Below, piece by piece: positions 52,255-62,330 of a stretch of DNA of 64,000 nucleotides; position 1 is the first letter of the stretch, and each line of letters starts with the position of its first letter. The notes below the pieces were generated by a model. That model searched no databases. It was given only the letters and a program-made list of their open reading frames with translations, and was not told the DNA's origin. Source of the DNA: CAXBDP01 sp963974465. Its GTDB lineage: Bacteria; Bacteroidota; Bacteroidia; Cytophagales; Cyclobacteriaceae. The stretch lies in NCBI GenBank assembly GCA_049340005.1, contig JBMPIY010000003.1; one strand, written 5' to 3'. Both the position numbers and the translations under genes were made by a program.

Positions 52255-54405
52255 CATTATTTCCGAATGCTCAAGGTAAGTTCTATTGAGCTCTTCGCCA
52301 TTCAATATCACCTTATCTACTTCATATTTACTTTCATCCCAATTATGACTTACAATTTGGAAGCTATTATTATTTGCAAGTGGAATAGTAATTTTCTCGA
52401 ATGCCGGTGTCCCCAAAATATAATTACCTGAAGCTGGATTTACCGGATACATTCCCATTGCACTCCAAATATACCAAGCTGACATTTGTCCACAATCCTC
52501 ATTTCCACTTAGGCCAGCAGGAGCATTTTGGTATTGTGTGTTCATGATTTCGTGAATTCGAGCTTGGGTTTTTATTGGCTCACCAGCCATCGCATATAAA
52601 TATGCAATATGATGACTCGGTTCATTCCCATGAGCATACTGACCTATCAATCCCGATATATCTGGAGAAGCCTCAGCACCCTCCACTTGAGGCTGTAGCC
52701 AAAGTGAATCCAGCTTTTGCAAAAAGGCATTGCGATTGGGGAATAGATCTATAAGTCCATCAACATCATGCGGCACAAACCAAGTGTATTGCCAAGCTGT
52801 GCCTTCAGTGTATTCATCATTTCTGTGACTCGAGAATAGTGGATTGAAGTCTTCTACCCATTGACCATCCGCATTTTTGCCTCGCATAAATTGTGTGCTT
52901 GTATCGAAATGATACTGATAAGCCAAAGCACGTTTCTCAAAATGTGAGGCAATAGAATCCTTACCAAGCATTTTGGCCATCTCCGCAATACACCAATCAT
53001 CAAAAGCATATTCTAAGGTTTTGCTCACAGATTCATTTTCCATATCTGCAGGCACAAAGCCATATTCCTGCAAATAGCCAATCCCAAATTTATCTTGGGT
53101 AGCGCTGGCAATCATTGCGTCCAATGCTCTTTCACCATCGAATCCTCTTATACCTTTCTTCCAAGCCTCCACAATTACGGGTACAGCATGGTAGCCAATC
53201 ATGGTGTTGGTTTCTTGACCTTCCAGCGCCCAAACAGGCAATACGCCATATTGATCTGCATGCAAAAGCATAGATTGAATCATGTCTGGTAGTCGCTCTC
53301 TTTGAGTAATGGTATATAAAGGGTGCAAAGCACGAAAAGTATCCCAAAGCGAGAAAAGTGTGTAGAATTTGAAATTTTCTGAGGAATTTACTTCACGGTC
53401 AGGACCCATAAATTCGCCATTTTGATCCTGAAAAATGGTGGGAGTAATTACTGTATGATAAAGCGCTGTGTAGAAAATACTTAATTTATCTTTATTAGTG
53501 CTTTTCACCTCGATCTTAGCAAGCTCAGTTCGCCACTTGGCTTCTGCTTCATTTTTTACTCTTTCAAAATCCCAATGAGGAACTTCTATTTGCATGTTCT
53601 CCTCTGCATTGACCACACTTACTGGAGAGATAGCAACTTTTACTAATAAGGGTTCTTCGGATTGCGCAAAAGTAAAAGCAGCCTTCACTCCCGTCCCGTT
53701 TCCATTATTGATTTCAAGTTCTTCTCTTTCTACTTTTTCAAAGTCTTGATTGAACTCCAAAACAAAGTATACACGCTGATCGCTTGCCCAACCCTTAGAA
53801 TATCGGTAGCCAATAGCCTTTCGTTTATCAATAAATTCCAAATGAGTTTCTGTTGGCGAATCCCAATTCATACCATGTACAAGATCCAAAATCACATTGC
53901 GTTGAGTTGTAGTGTCTGGAAAGTGATATTTGTGAAAGCCTACTCTCTCGCTTGAAGTTAGTTCTACATTGATATTATAATCAGTGAGCAATACCTGATA
54001 ATAACCTGGCGAGGCAAATTCATTCTCATGAGAAAAGGAGGAAATATAGCCAGAAGAAGTATTACTGGCATCACCACGGTGGAATTGTGCTTGGCCAATA
54101 GTCGGCATTAGCAATATATCGTATAAGTCGCCAATTCCCGTCCCGCTTAAATGCTTATGCGAAAAGCCAAAGATTGTACTATCAGAATAGTGGTAGCCCG
54201 AACATCTTTCCCACCCGCCTATTCCAGTATCTGGACTAAGCTGCACCATACCAAATGGAACTGTGGCACCAGGGAAGGTATGACCTTGATCGCCCGTACC
54301 AATAAAAGGATTCACATACTCCAATAAATCTGGCTGGGAGGCTAGCTTTTCTTTATCAGCGCAAGAAACCATTAATACTAAACATAGCCATAAAAGCTGC
54401 TTCAT
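52222..54405 (-). CDS. GH92 family alpha-mannosidase, lipoprotein
   Basis: A 727-residue protein with lipoprotein signal (LMVSC, Cys15). N-terminal domain with 'YVNPFIGTGDQGHTFPGATVPFGMVQLSPDT' and 'GFSHKHLSGTGIGDLYD', then the (alpha/alpha)6 catalytic domain with 'SLWDTFRALHPLYT', 'GNEPSHHIAYLYA' and 'GNEDCGQMSAWYIWSAMGMYP', all hallmarks of GH92 calcium-dependent exo-alpha-mannosidases acting on N-glycan-type mannose. No SusC/D partners are nearby. Single gene. Confidence 0.95.
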   Translation of the reverse strand: MKQLLWLCLVLMVSCADKEKLASQPDLLEYVNPFIGTGDQGHTFPGATVPFGMVQLSPDTGIGGWERCSGYHYSDSTIFGFSHKHLSGTGIGDLYDILLMPTIGQAQFHRGDASNTSSGYISSFSHENEFASPGYYQVLLTDYNINVELTSSERVGFHKYHFPDTTTQRNVILDLVHGMNWDSPTETHLEFIDKRKAIGYRYSKGWASDQRVYFVLEFNQDFEKVEREELEINNGNGTGVKAAFTFAQSEEPLLVKVAISPVSVVNAEENMQIEVPHWDFERVKNEAEAKWRTELAKIEVKSTNKDKLSIFYTALYHTVITPTIFQDQNGEFMGPDREVNSSENFKFYTLFSLWDTFRALHPLYTITQRERLPDMIQSMLLHADQYGVLPVWALEGQETNTMIGYHAVPVIVEAWKKGIRGFDGERALDAMIASATQDKFGIGYLQEYGFVPADMENESVSKTLEYAFDDWCIAEMAKMLGKDSIASHFEKRALAYQYHFDTSTQFMRGKNADGQWVEDFNPLFSSHRNDEYTEGTAWQYTWFVPHDVDGLIDLFPNRNAFLQKLDSLWLQPQVEGAEASPDISGLIGQYAHGNEPSHHIAYLYAMAGEPIKTQARIHEIMNTQYQNAPAGLSGNEDCGQMSAWYIWSAMGMYPVNPASGNYILGTPAFEKITIPLANNNSFQIVSHNWDESKYEVDKVILNGEELNRTYLEHSEIMAGGKLEFWMK

Positions 54406-54620
54406 AACAATATTCTGATTATCCTTATCTATTCAACAATTTACCAAAGTAGAAAAAGATTATCGATTTTTTAAGGTATAATATTTCGTTTTTAGACTAA
54501 TTATTTGACTTCAAAAACCACAAGTAAGGCGAAGCGCGCTTTTTCTCTTTTAATTACAAATTGAAATTACTAGCTTTCTCCACTGAAAACCACAAATTTT
54601 TACATTTAACCAATTAAGAA

Positions 54621-56177
54621 ATGAAGAAAATTAATCTATTTGCATTGCTGCTATTAGGGCTATTTATTTTCCCTGCGGCATTGCAAGAAATCACTGAACC
54701 GGTGGATTATGAAATGGTCCACCGAATTAAGAAGGAGGGCTTAGAAAACTCTCAGATAATGGACATCGCTTGGAACTTAACCGATAGAATTGGGCCTCGC
54801 TTATCTGGCTCTACCGGACTAAAAAATGCCTATGATTGGACTAGTAGTACATTTAGAGAATGGGGATTGTCTAATGTAAAAGTTGATCCTTGGGGTGAAT
54901 TTGGCCGTGGATGGGAAGTAGAAAAATCCTATATAGCGATGAAGGAGCCTTATTATCAAGCATTAATCGGCATTCCGAAAGCATGGACAAACGGCACAAA
55001 TGGCCTTGTAGAAGCTGAAGCAATTTATGTGAATATTACTAACGACCGTGATTTTGAAACCTATAAAGGCAAAATCAAAGGCAAGTTTGTACTTACTCCA
55101 GTAACTATTGAAGCTCGCACTACTTTTCAAGCTGATGCACAACGCCATACAGACGAAGGCTTAGAAGCTATGAAAGAAATGCCAATCGGCGTAGGTGGAG
55201 GTCAACAATTCAGCGCAGAAAGAATTGCAGAATTCCGTCAAGCACAAGAGTTAAGACGTAAGGCTCAGCAGTTTTTTATAGATGAAGGTGCATTAGCGAT
55301 TATCCATACTCATAGAGGTGGTGGTCATGGTACATTTTTCACTACCAATGGTGCTTCATATGCAGTAGATGCGCCAGAAGTGTTGCCAGAAATGGAAATC
55401 GCAGTGGAGCATTACAACAGAATGGTGCGCTTGCTAGAAAAGGGCGTTCCTGTGAAAGTAGAAATGGATACAAAAACGAAATTTCTAGATGATGATTTGA
55501 ATGGATATAATGTATTGGCTGAAATCCCAGGTACGGATCCACAATTGAAAGACGAAATCGTAATGCTTGGCGCTCACCTTGATAGCTGGTTTGCCGGCAC
55601 AGGTGCTACTGATAATGCTGCAGGCTCATCAGTAATGATGGAAGCAATGCGCATTTTGAAAACCCTAGGCGTACAACCAAGAAGAACAATCCGTGTAGCA
55701 CTTTGGGGTTCTGAAGAACAAGGCTTGTATGGATCGAGAAATTATGTGCGCAAGAACTTTACTCAAGATGGGCTGAATGTTCCGAATGCAATGCACGAAA
55801 AATTCTCAGCGTATTATAACATAGATAATGGCACAGGAAAGATTCGTGGTATTTATACCCAAGGAAATGATGCTGTAAAACCTATCTTTGAAGAGTGGTT
55901 TAAGCCTTTCCATGACATGGGAGCAGAAACTATTACTATCAGAAATACAGGTGGTACTGACCACCAAGCTTTTGATGGCGTAGGCTTACCAGGATTCCAG
56001 TTTATACAAGACCCAATCGATTACAGCACAAGAACACACCATACTAATATGGATGTGTATGAAAGACTACAAGAAGGTGACTTGAAGCAAATGGCTGTAA
56101 TTGTAGCTTCTATGGTGTACCATACAGCTATGAGAGACGAAAAAATGCCAAGAAAACCAAGAGTATCCGCTAACTAA
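54621..56177 (+). CDS. Secreted M28-family zinc peptidase
   Basis: A 518-residue protein with signal peptide (1-20). A PA domain is inserted at about 140-280. Metal site: 'VMLGAHLDSWFAGTGATDNAAGSS' (His, Asp), 'ALWGSEEQGLYGSRNY' (catalytic and metal Glu), 'YYNIDNGTG' (Asp) and a late His in 'TRTHHTNMD'. It is an aminopeptidase or carboxypeptidase of the M28 group (Q/PSCP-like), probably periplasmic. Divergent from GH92 and followed by a strong terminator. Confidence 0.93.
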   Translation: MKKINLFALLLLGLFIFPAALQEITEPVDYEMVHRIKKEGLENSQIMDIAWNLTDRIGPRLSGSTGLKNAYDWTSSTFREWGLSNVKVDPWGEFGRGWEVEKSYIAMKEPYYQALIGIPKAWTNGTNGLVEAEAIYVNITNDRDFETYKGKIKGKFVLTPVTIEARTTFQADAQRHTDEGLEAMKEMPIGVGGGQQFSAERIAEFRQAQELRRKAQQFFIDEGALAIIHTHRGGGHGTFFTTNGASYAVDAPEVLPEMEIAVEHYNRMVRLLEKGVPVKVEMDTKTKFLDDDLNGYNVLAEIPGTDPQLKDEIVMLGAHLDSWFAGTGATDNAAGSSVMMEAMRILKTLGVQPRRTIRVALWGSEEQGLYGSRNYVRKNFTQDGLNVPNAMHEKFSAYYNIDNGTGKIRGIYTQGNDAVKPIFEEWFKPFHDMGAETITIRNTGGTDHQAFDGVGLPGFQFIQDPIDYSTRTHHTNMDVYERLQEGDLKQMAVIVASMVYHTAMRDEKMPRKPRVSAN

Positions 56178-56194
56178 TAATTAGCCTCAACAAG

Positions 56195-56239
56195 AAAAAA
56201 ATCGCCAGGCAGAACAATTCTACCTGGCGATTTTTTTTA
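56195..56239. terminator. Bidirectional terminator
   Basis: Stem AAAATCGCCAGG/CCTGGCGATTTT with the inner CAGAA/TTCTA partly paired and A/T runs on both sides, between convergent genes. Confidence 0.9.
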
Positions 56240-56257
56240 AAGTCGGTTCAAGCAAAA

Positions 56258-56539
56258 CTATGAAGGCATCCACATAGAGCTTGCCGTTATTTTTTCGAGG
56301 CGACTTGGGATACTCAATTGACTATTAGATTTGGCATAAAACACCAAGCCCTTGTAGCTTGTAAGATACTTATAGCTAGTAGAGAAAAATTTCACCGTAG
56401 TCTCTACTACAATGCCATCATCCATTTTACTTATCATCCTCGAAAACTCTTCGGGGTGGATGCGTATCAAACTTCCACTTGCCTTTATTGCCTGACTAAT
56501 TGCCGCCGCTGCCGCGGCTCCTCCAGCTGCTGCACTCAT
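56258..56539 (-). CDS. Small conserved protein, alanine-rich start
   Basis: A 93-residue protein beginning 'MSAAAGGAAAAAAISQAIKASG' followed by a beta-rich ~60-residue domain ending 'ITASSMWMPS'. I believe similar small proteins occur in other Bacteroidota (from memory), but no function is known. It lies 22 bases after the M24B gene on the same strand, so they are likely cotranscribed. Confidence 0.7.
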   Translation of the reverse strand: MSAAAGGAAAAAAISQAIKASGSLIRIHPEEFSRMISKMDDGIVVETTVKFFSTSYKYLTSYKGLVFYAKSNSQLSIPSRLEKITASSMWMPS

Positions 56540-56561
56540 GAAATTTATATTTAAGGTTCAG

Positions 56562-57854
56562 TTATTTGCTATTCATCAAGTCTTCTATCTCTTCTGCTTC
56601 TATGGGAATATTCTTCATCAAATCAAGATATCCATTTTCCTGAATTACAATATCATTCTCCAGTCTGATCCCAATATTCTCCTCTCTAATATAGATCCCT
56701 GGCTCCACCGTAAAGACCATTCCTGGCTCAATTTTGCGATATATATTTCCGACATCATGAACATCCAATCCAATATGATGCGATGTGCCATGCATGAAAT
56801 ACTTCTTGTAAAGTGGCTGATCAGGATGCTGATTTTTTACATCAGTTTTATCTAATAGACCAAGTTCTATGAGTTTGCCTTCCATAAAATCACCAACTTC
56901 CTTATGATACTGAGGTATGGTAGTTCCCGGTCTCAAAATACTTTTTGCATAATTTTTTACGCTTAGCACTGCATCGTAAACCTCCCGCTGTCTTTTGGTG
57001 TATCGGCCATTTACTGGGATAGTTCTTGTCATATCTCCATTGTAATTGGCATACTCTGCTCCCACATCCATTAGCAACAAATCTCCATCATTACAAGGCA
57101 AGCTATTATCGATATAATGTAGCACACACGCATTTGCTCCTGATGCAATTATGGGCTGATACGCAAAACCCTTTGACCTGTTTCTCAAAAACTCATGCGC
57201 ATATTCTGCTTCTATTTCATACTCTTGAACTCCCGGCTTCACAAAATTGAGCACACGCCTAAAGCCTAGTTCCGTTATGCGACATGCTTCTTGTAAGGCA
57301 TCAATTTCATATTGTGACTTTACTGCTCGCAAGTTTTGCATTATTGGTGCTGACCTCTCAAATGTATGTAGAGGATATTTTGCCATACACCATTTTACAA
57401 ATCTCGCATCACGTGTTTCCACTTCTACGACCGCACGCAAATGCTCATTGGTATTCAAAAATACCTTTTTAGCAAAAGGCATAAGTGTATTGAATACGCT
57501 CTCGAACTGATGCCTCCAATAAATATTTTGAATTCCGGACGCTGCCTCAGCTTCTTCTTTGGTGTACTTATGACCTTCCCAAATAGCAATATGTTCATTG
57601 GTTTCTCTTAGAAACAAGATTTCACGTTGCTTTTCGTCTGGATGATCTGGAAAAATCACTAAGATACTCTCTTCTTGATCTATACCTGTGAGGTATAGCA
57701 AATCATTATTTTGTCTAAATGACATTGTACCATCTGCATTTGTGGGCATTATATCGTTGCTATTGAAAACAGCGATAGCGCTTGATGGTAATTGCTTTGT
57801 GAAGTTTTTTCTATTCGTTTGATAAAGGGATTTATCTAGTGCTGTATATCTCAT
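56562..57854 (-). CDS. pepP: Xaa-Pro aminopeptidase (M24B, aminopeptidase P)
   Basis: A 430-residue protein with the aminopeptidase P N-terminal domain (about 1-135) and pita-bread catalytic domain. Metal ligands: 'DVGAEYANYNGDMTRTIPV' (two Asp), 'HGTSHHIGLDVHD' (His) and 'VEPGIYIREENIGIRLEND' (two Glu). It removes N-terminal residues before proline in the cytoplasm. Full length for the family. First gene of a pair with the small protein downstream. Confidence 0.92.
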   Translation of the reverse strand: MRYTALDKSLYQTNRKNFTKQLPSSAIAVFNSNDIMPTNADGTMSFRQNNDLLYLTGIDQEESILVIFPDHPDEKQREILFLRETNEHIAIWEGHKYTKEEAEAASGIQNIYWRHQFESVFNTLMPFAKKVFLNTNEHLRAVVEVETRDARFVKWCMAKYPLHTFERSAPIMQNLRAVKSQYEIDALQEACRITELGFRRVLNFVKPGVQEYEIEAEYAHEFLRNRSKGFAYQPIIASGANACVLHYIDNSLPCNDGDLLLMDVGAEYANYNGDMTRTIPVNGRYTKRQREVYDAVLSVKNYAKSILRPGTTIPQYHKEVGDFMEGKLIELGLLDKTDVKNQHPDQPLYKKYFMHGTSHHIGLDVHDVGNIYRKIEPGMVFTVEPGIYIREENIGIRLENDIVIQENGYLDLMKNIPIEAEEIEDLMNSK

Positions 57855-57993
57855 GATTTATATGAATTGTAAAGAATTTAAAGTTGCATCTATAATGGCA
57901 TAATAGCAAAAAATTAGACACTAGCGAGGGCAAATGTGGCGGGAGGTAAATGGGTTATTCTTTAGGTTTTTTGCTCTTTTACATGCTCTCCAA

Positions 57994-58338
57994 TTAGAAG
58001 ATAGCATCCTCGAAATGCCGAATTTGCTCACCCAATATGGCCACAATATCGAAGCGAATGGGTCCATTGTGTTCTTGCTCTTCTTGAAATGCTTTGGCAG
58101 TTTCCATCAACAAGTTCCATTGGTTTTCTCTCACCATTTGCTCAGGAAAGCCAAAGTGCGACCCACTTCGAAGTTTCACTTCTACAAATACGAGCAAATC
58201 CTCCCGCTTTACTATTAGGTCAATTTCACCACGACGATGCCGATAGTTTTGCGCAACTAATTCATAGCCTTTCTTTTGCAAGAATGCTAATGCCAATTGC
58301 TCTCCAACTCTACCTATTTCTTTCCTATCCTTATCCAT
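57994..58338 (-). CDS. YraN family (UPF0102) endonuclease-like protein
   Basis: A 114-residue protein of the restriction endonuclease-like fold: 'IGRVGEQLALAFLQKKGYEL', 'RRGEIDLIVKREDLLVFVEVK' (Glu-Asp-Glu-Lys active-site pattern) and 'RFDIVAIL'. Function is not settled; possibly DNA repair or Holliday-junction related. Its start overlaps the end of the AI-2E transporter gene by 25 bases, so the two are translationally linked. Confidence 0.9.
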   Translation of the reverse strand: MDKDRKEIGRVGEQLALAFLQKKGYELVAQNYRHRRGEIDLIVKREDLLVFVEVKLRSGSHFGFPEQMVRENQWNLLMETAKAFQEEQEHNGPIRFDIVAILGEQIRHFEDAIF

Positions 58339-59417
58339 CTAGTCTTTTTCTCTTCTTCAGCTCCCATCAGGTATGCATAAGGTTCTGTGGCAGGAGAAAG
58401 CTCAAATAGTTTTTTTAGAATCGCAATGGTTGGTATAATCAAAATCATCCCGATAACACCCCAAATTGCTGCACCAACTAATAAAGCAAAGAAGGTAATA
58501 AATGGGTTGAGGCTTACATTGGAACCTACAATTTTGGGAGTGAGGAAATTACCTTCAAGTGCCTGAATAACTGTAAAAGCTATAACCACGCCGAATGGAT
58601 ACCATAAACTATCTTTTGTAATTAGTGCAAAGGTAAATGGTAAAATGGCGGCCAATAAAGGTCCAACGTATGGAATCAGATTCATCAATCCAGCGAATAC
58701 TCCAAAAAATACCGCATGTTTTATCCCCAATCCCAGTAATGCAGCTGTACACAATACAGCCAATATCAACATTACCTTACCTATACCAGCCAAATATTGC
58801 TGAATGATAACACGCACCGACGCAAGCGTTTCATTTACCTTTTTAGGGTCATGATTGTGAAAAATCTTGATAAGAAATTGTCTGAAGTGATTTCTGTAAT
58901 ACAAAAAGAGAAATATAAATACAGGTATCAATAAAACTCCACCAAAGCTACCAACAGTAGTCATTACAGCAGTAGTAATGTTTTTACTATTGTTTTTGAT
59001 CAACTCTACTATCTCTTCCTTTTGTAAGATCACCGAAATGTCTGATTGCACACCTGTGATACTTTGGATATTGGAATTAAGGCTTTTAATCAATCCATCA
59101 ATTCGCTCTTGGATGTTAGACAAATCATCTACAAAAGATGTAAGCTGGATAAAGAAAAATGTAAAAACGCCAAGGATTACAATAATGGCCACACTCAAGG
59201 AGGTTAAAGTAGCTAAGCTTCGAGGGAACTTCCACTTTTCCAGCTTATTGTTAAATGGCACTAAAAGCATGGAAGTATAAGCTGCAAAGAGCATTGGCAC
59301 AAGTATACTACGGCCAAAAATCATAATGACAACCAACATTATCATCAAAAAGCCTATAAATACAGCCTTTACATAAGGTGGAAAATTCATATTATTCATG
59401 GTGTTCGTATTGCTCAT
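58314..59417 (-). CDS. AI-2E/PerM family transporter
   Basis: A 367-residue inner-membrane protein with about eight helices, a helical middle domain (about 90-160) and the family features 'GIKHAVFFGVFAGLMNLIPYVGPLLAAIL' and 'GAAIWGVIGMILIIPTIAILKKL'. Family members export AI-2 or act as Na+/H+ antiporters or permeases; the substrate here is unknown. First gene in the operon with yraN. Confidence 0.9.
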   Translation of the reverse strand: MSNTNTMNNMNFPPYVKAVFIGFLMIMLVVIMIFGRSILVPMLFAAYTSMLLVPFNNKLEKWKFPRSLATLTSLSVAIIVILGVFTFFFIQLTSFVDDLSNIQERIDGLIKSLNSNIQSITGVQSDISVILQKEEIVELIKNNSKNITTAVMTTVGSFGGVLLIPVFIFLFLYYRNHFRQFLIKIFHNHDPKKVNETLASVRVIIQQYLAGIGKVMLILAVLCTAALLGLGIKHAVFFGVFAGLMNLIPYVGPLLAAILPFTFALITKDSLWYPFGVVIAFTVIQALEGNFLTPKIVGSNVSLNPFITFFALLVGAAIWGVIGMILIIPTIAILKKLFELSPATEPYAYLMGAEEEKKTRWIRIGKK

Positions 59418-59604
59418 ATTCTTATGGTAAGTTAAGTGGTACTAATATCCTTAAAAAATAATTAACCCAATGTTATCCTTCTCATAATATCTTCATCAAC
59501 TCTGTATCCAAATTTACATTGTGTATTAAATAAAAAATTCAACTTAAGGAATCTTCCAAATATTCAGCTAAAAAAGCCTTCTTTTTAGTAATTTGCTGTC
59601 CAAT

Positions 59605-61254
59605 ATGCTTCCAAAAAAGAATTTGACCAGAACTGCCACTTGGAAAAAAATCAAAAGGCATCACAAGGAAATAAAAGACCTCCAAATGAGGACTTTATTT
59701 GCAAATGACCCTCAGAGATTCCAAAAGTTCTCCATTCAGTTTGAAGATATTCTTCTTGATTATTCGAAAAACCGAATTACAGAAGATACTATGCAGTTCC
59801 TTTTTCAACTAGCAAAGCAAGCTGGTATAGAAAAAGGGATAAAAGCTATGTTTTCTGGGAAGACTATTAACGAAACAGAAAATCGTGCGGTGCTACATGT
59901 GGCTCTACGCAATTTGGATGGCGACCCGATAATGGTAAATAGGCAAAATGTAATGCCCGATATAATCGCCGTACTCGACCAAATGAAGGAATTTTCTGAA
60001 CAGATAATCAATGGTCATTGGAAAGGATTTAATGGCAAACCCATCCAAAACATTGTAAATATTGGCATTGGCGGCTCGGATTTAGGCCCGGTTATGGTGA
60101 CCGAAGCTTTGAAACCTTACAAGATAAAGCATATTGAAAGCCACTTTGTGTCGAATGTGGATGGAAGTCAAATTACGGAAACCCTCAAAAAAGTAGATGC
60201 AGAAAACACGCTTTTTATGATTTCCTCAAAAACCTTCACCACCCAAGAAACTATGGCCAATGCACACACAGCTAGAAAATGGTTTCTCGAGAACGGCGGG
60301 AGGGAAGAAGATATCACTAAACATTTTGTAGCCATTTCTACCAACGAAGAAGCCGCCATAGCATTCGGTATTGATCCTGATTATATTTTTACATTTTGGG
60401 ATTGGGTTGGTGGTCGCTATTCTTTATGGTCTGCAATCGGCTTGTCCATCGCGTGTTCATTGGGCTTCGACGTTTTCTACGAATTGCTCGAAGGCGCACG
60501 AGCTATGGATTTGCATTTCAGAGATGAAAAACCAGAATCTAATATCCCAGTGATACTTGCTGTATTGGGTATATGGTACAACAATTTCTTCGATGCAGAG
60601 TCACAAGCCATACTGCCCTACAATCAATACTTGCATAGATTTCCAGCTTATCTGCAACAAGCCGATATGGAAAGCAATGGCAAATCAGTAGATAGAAAAG
60701 GCAATAAACTTGATTATCAAAGTGGCTCAATTATTTGGGGCGAGCCGGGCACCAATGGTCAACATGCCTTTTATCAATTGATTCATCAAGGCACCAAACT
60801 CATTCCTTGCGACTTTATAGCTACCGCCAATATTCATCACAAATTGGGCGATCAGCATAATATATTGATGGCAAACTTCTTTGCACAAACCGAAGCACTA
60901 ATGAATGGAAAATCTCGGGAAGAGGTAGAAGCAGAACTAAAAGCTCAAGGTGCTGATGAGAATGAAATTGCCCAAATAGCTCCTTTCAAATGCTTTGTTG
61001 GCAACAAGCCTAGCAATAGTATTCTTTGCAAAAAACTAACTCCATATACATTAGGTAGTCTTATCGCTATGTACGAGCACAAAATATTCGTTCAAGGCTT
61101 AATTTGGAACGTTTTCAGTTACGACCAATTTGGAGTAGAATTAGGCAAGCAACTCGCTGGTAAAATATTACCTGAACTTAAAAATGATATCGAGATAAAA
61201 AGCCATGATAGCTCTACCAATGGTTTAATCAATGCATTCAAGAATTTTCGATAA
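59605..61254 (+). CDS. pgi: Glucose-6-phosphate isomerase
   Basis: A 549-residue enzyme; ATG at 59,605 (an upstream TTG adds four residues and is less likely). Motifs: 'NIGIGGSDLGPVMV', signature 1 'DWVGGRYSLWSAIGLS' and signature 2 'GLIWNVFSYDQFGVELGKQLA', plus catalytic Glu/His regions 'GEPGTNGQHAFYQLIHQGT'. It converts glucose-6-P and fructose-6-P in the cytoplasm. The next gene, also for fructose-6-P metabolism, starts at the base after its stop. Confidence 0.97.
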   Translation: MLPKKNLTRTATWKKIKRHHKEIKDLQMRTLFANDPQRFQKFSIQFEDILLDYSKNRITEDTMQFLFQLAKQAGIEKGIKAMFSGKTINETENRAVLHVALRNLDGDPIMVNRQNVMPDIIAVLDQMKEFSEQIINGHWKGFNGKPIQNIVNIGIGGSDLGPVMVTEALKPYKIKHIESHFVSNVDGSQITETLKKVDAENTLFMISSKTFTTQETMANAHTARKWFLENGGREEDITKHFVAISTNEEAAIAFGIDPDYIFTFWDWVGGRYSLWSAIGLSIACSLGFDVFYELLEGARAMDLHFRDEKPESNIPVILAVLGIWYNNFFDAESQAILPYNQYLHRFPAYLQQADMESNGKSVDRKGNKLDYQSGSIIWGEPGTNGQHAFYQLIHQGTKLIPCDFIATANIHHKLGDQHNILMANFFAQTEALMNGKSREEVEAELKAQGADENEIAQIAPFKCFVGNKPSNSILCKKLTPYTLGSLIAMYEHKIFVQGLIWNVFSYDQFGVELGKQLAGKILPELKNDIEIKSHDSSTNGLINAFKNFR

Positions 61255-62241
61255 ATGACACCAAACTATCCGCTTAAATTTGATCCCATTTATAAAGAAA
61301 AATTGTGGGGAGGAGATAAACTCCGCAGCTATTTAGGCAAGGATTTCTCGCCGTTACCAAGCTGTGGCGAAAGCTGGGAGCTATCTGGCGTGGAAGGGAA
61401 TATCTCGAAAGTAGCCAATGGCCCATTACAAGGAAAGTTGCTATCCGATTTACTTCAATCAAATGGAGAAGATATTCTTGGGCAAAAAGCCTTCAAGAAA
61501 TTTGGTGCAAATTTTCCCCTGCTGGTTAAATTCCTAGATGCAAATAAGGACTTAAGCATACAAGTGCATCCTAATGACGAACTAGCTAAAACTCGCCACA
61601 ATGGATTTGGAAAAACTGAAATGTGGTACGTATTGCAGGCCGACCCTAATACCACTTTGATTAGCGGTTTCAACCGCGAAATGAATAAAGAAAGCTATTT
61701 ACAACACTTCAAAAACCAAACATTAGAAACTACACTCAACCGCGAAAAAGTATATGCTGGCGACGTGTTTTTCATTCCGGCAGGTCGAGTGCATACTATT
61801 GGCGCAGGTTTGCTAATCGCCGAAATTCAGCAAACATCAGATATCACTTATAGAATTTACGATTTCAATAGAGTAGATGCTGATGGCAACAAACGTGAAC
61901 TTCATGTAGAGCAAGCAGTTGATGCCATCGATTATAAATATTACGATCAGTATAAGTCGCCAATAAATAAGACCGCTATTGGCAAACAAGAAATTGTACG
62001 CTGCGAATACTTCATTACGAATTATCATCATTACACCGACAATCAGGAAACTGTTATCCATCCAAATGGAGATTTTAGAATCATAACGGTGGTAGCTGGT
62101 GATGGTAATCTGGACTATGCGGGAGGAAAAATGGCCACCAAGGCTGGTGAAGTTTGGCTTATCCCGGCAAACTTAGATTATTGCCGAATCGCAACCAAAA
62201 ACGAAATCAGCTTCCTTGAAACCTATATTGAGTTGAGTTAA
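61255..62241 (+). CDS. manA: Type I mannose-6-phosphate isomerase
   Basis: A 328-residue cupin enzyme. Zinc-site motifs: 'IQVHPNDELA' (Gln, His), 'GKTEMWYVL' (Glu) and 'AGRVHTIGAGLLIAEIQQTSD' (His, Glu). It makes mannose-6-P from fructose-6-P for GDP-mannose and surface glycans, which fits the glycosyltransferase genes in the window. It starts at the base after the pgi stop, so the two are translated as one unit. The small (~320 aa) size is that of the Bacteroidota/Firmicutes version. Confidence 0.93.
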   Translation: MTPNYPLKFDPIYKEKLWGGDKLRSYLGKDFSPLPSCGESWELSGVEGNISKVANGPLQGKLLSDLLQSNGEDILGQKAFKKFGANFPLLVKFLDANKDLSIQVHPNDELAKTRHNGFGKTEMWYVLQADPNTTLISGFNREMNKESYLQHFKNQTLETTLNREKVYAGDVFFIPAGRVHTIGAGLLIAEIQQTSDITYRIYDFNRVDADGNKRELHVEQAVDAIDYKYYDQYKSPINKTAIGKQEIVRCEYFITNYHHYTDNQETVIHPNGDFRIITVVAGDGNLDYAGGKMATKAGEVWLIPANLDYCRIATKNEISFLETYIELS

Positions 62242-62330
62242 ATGGGGTTTAAAATCCTCCAAAATGAGAAAGAAAAGCCAATTCTCTAAAATCATCGGCT
62301 TTATTGCCTAATCTACATTATCTTTAAACC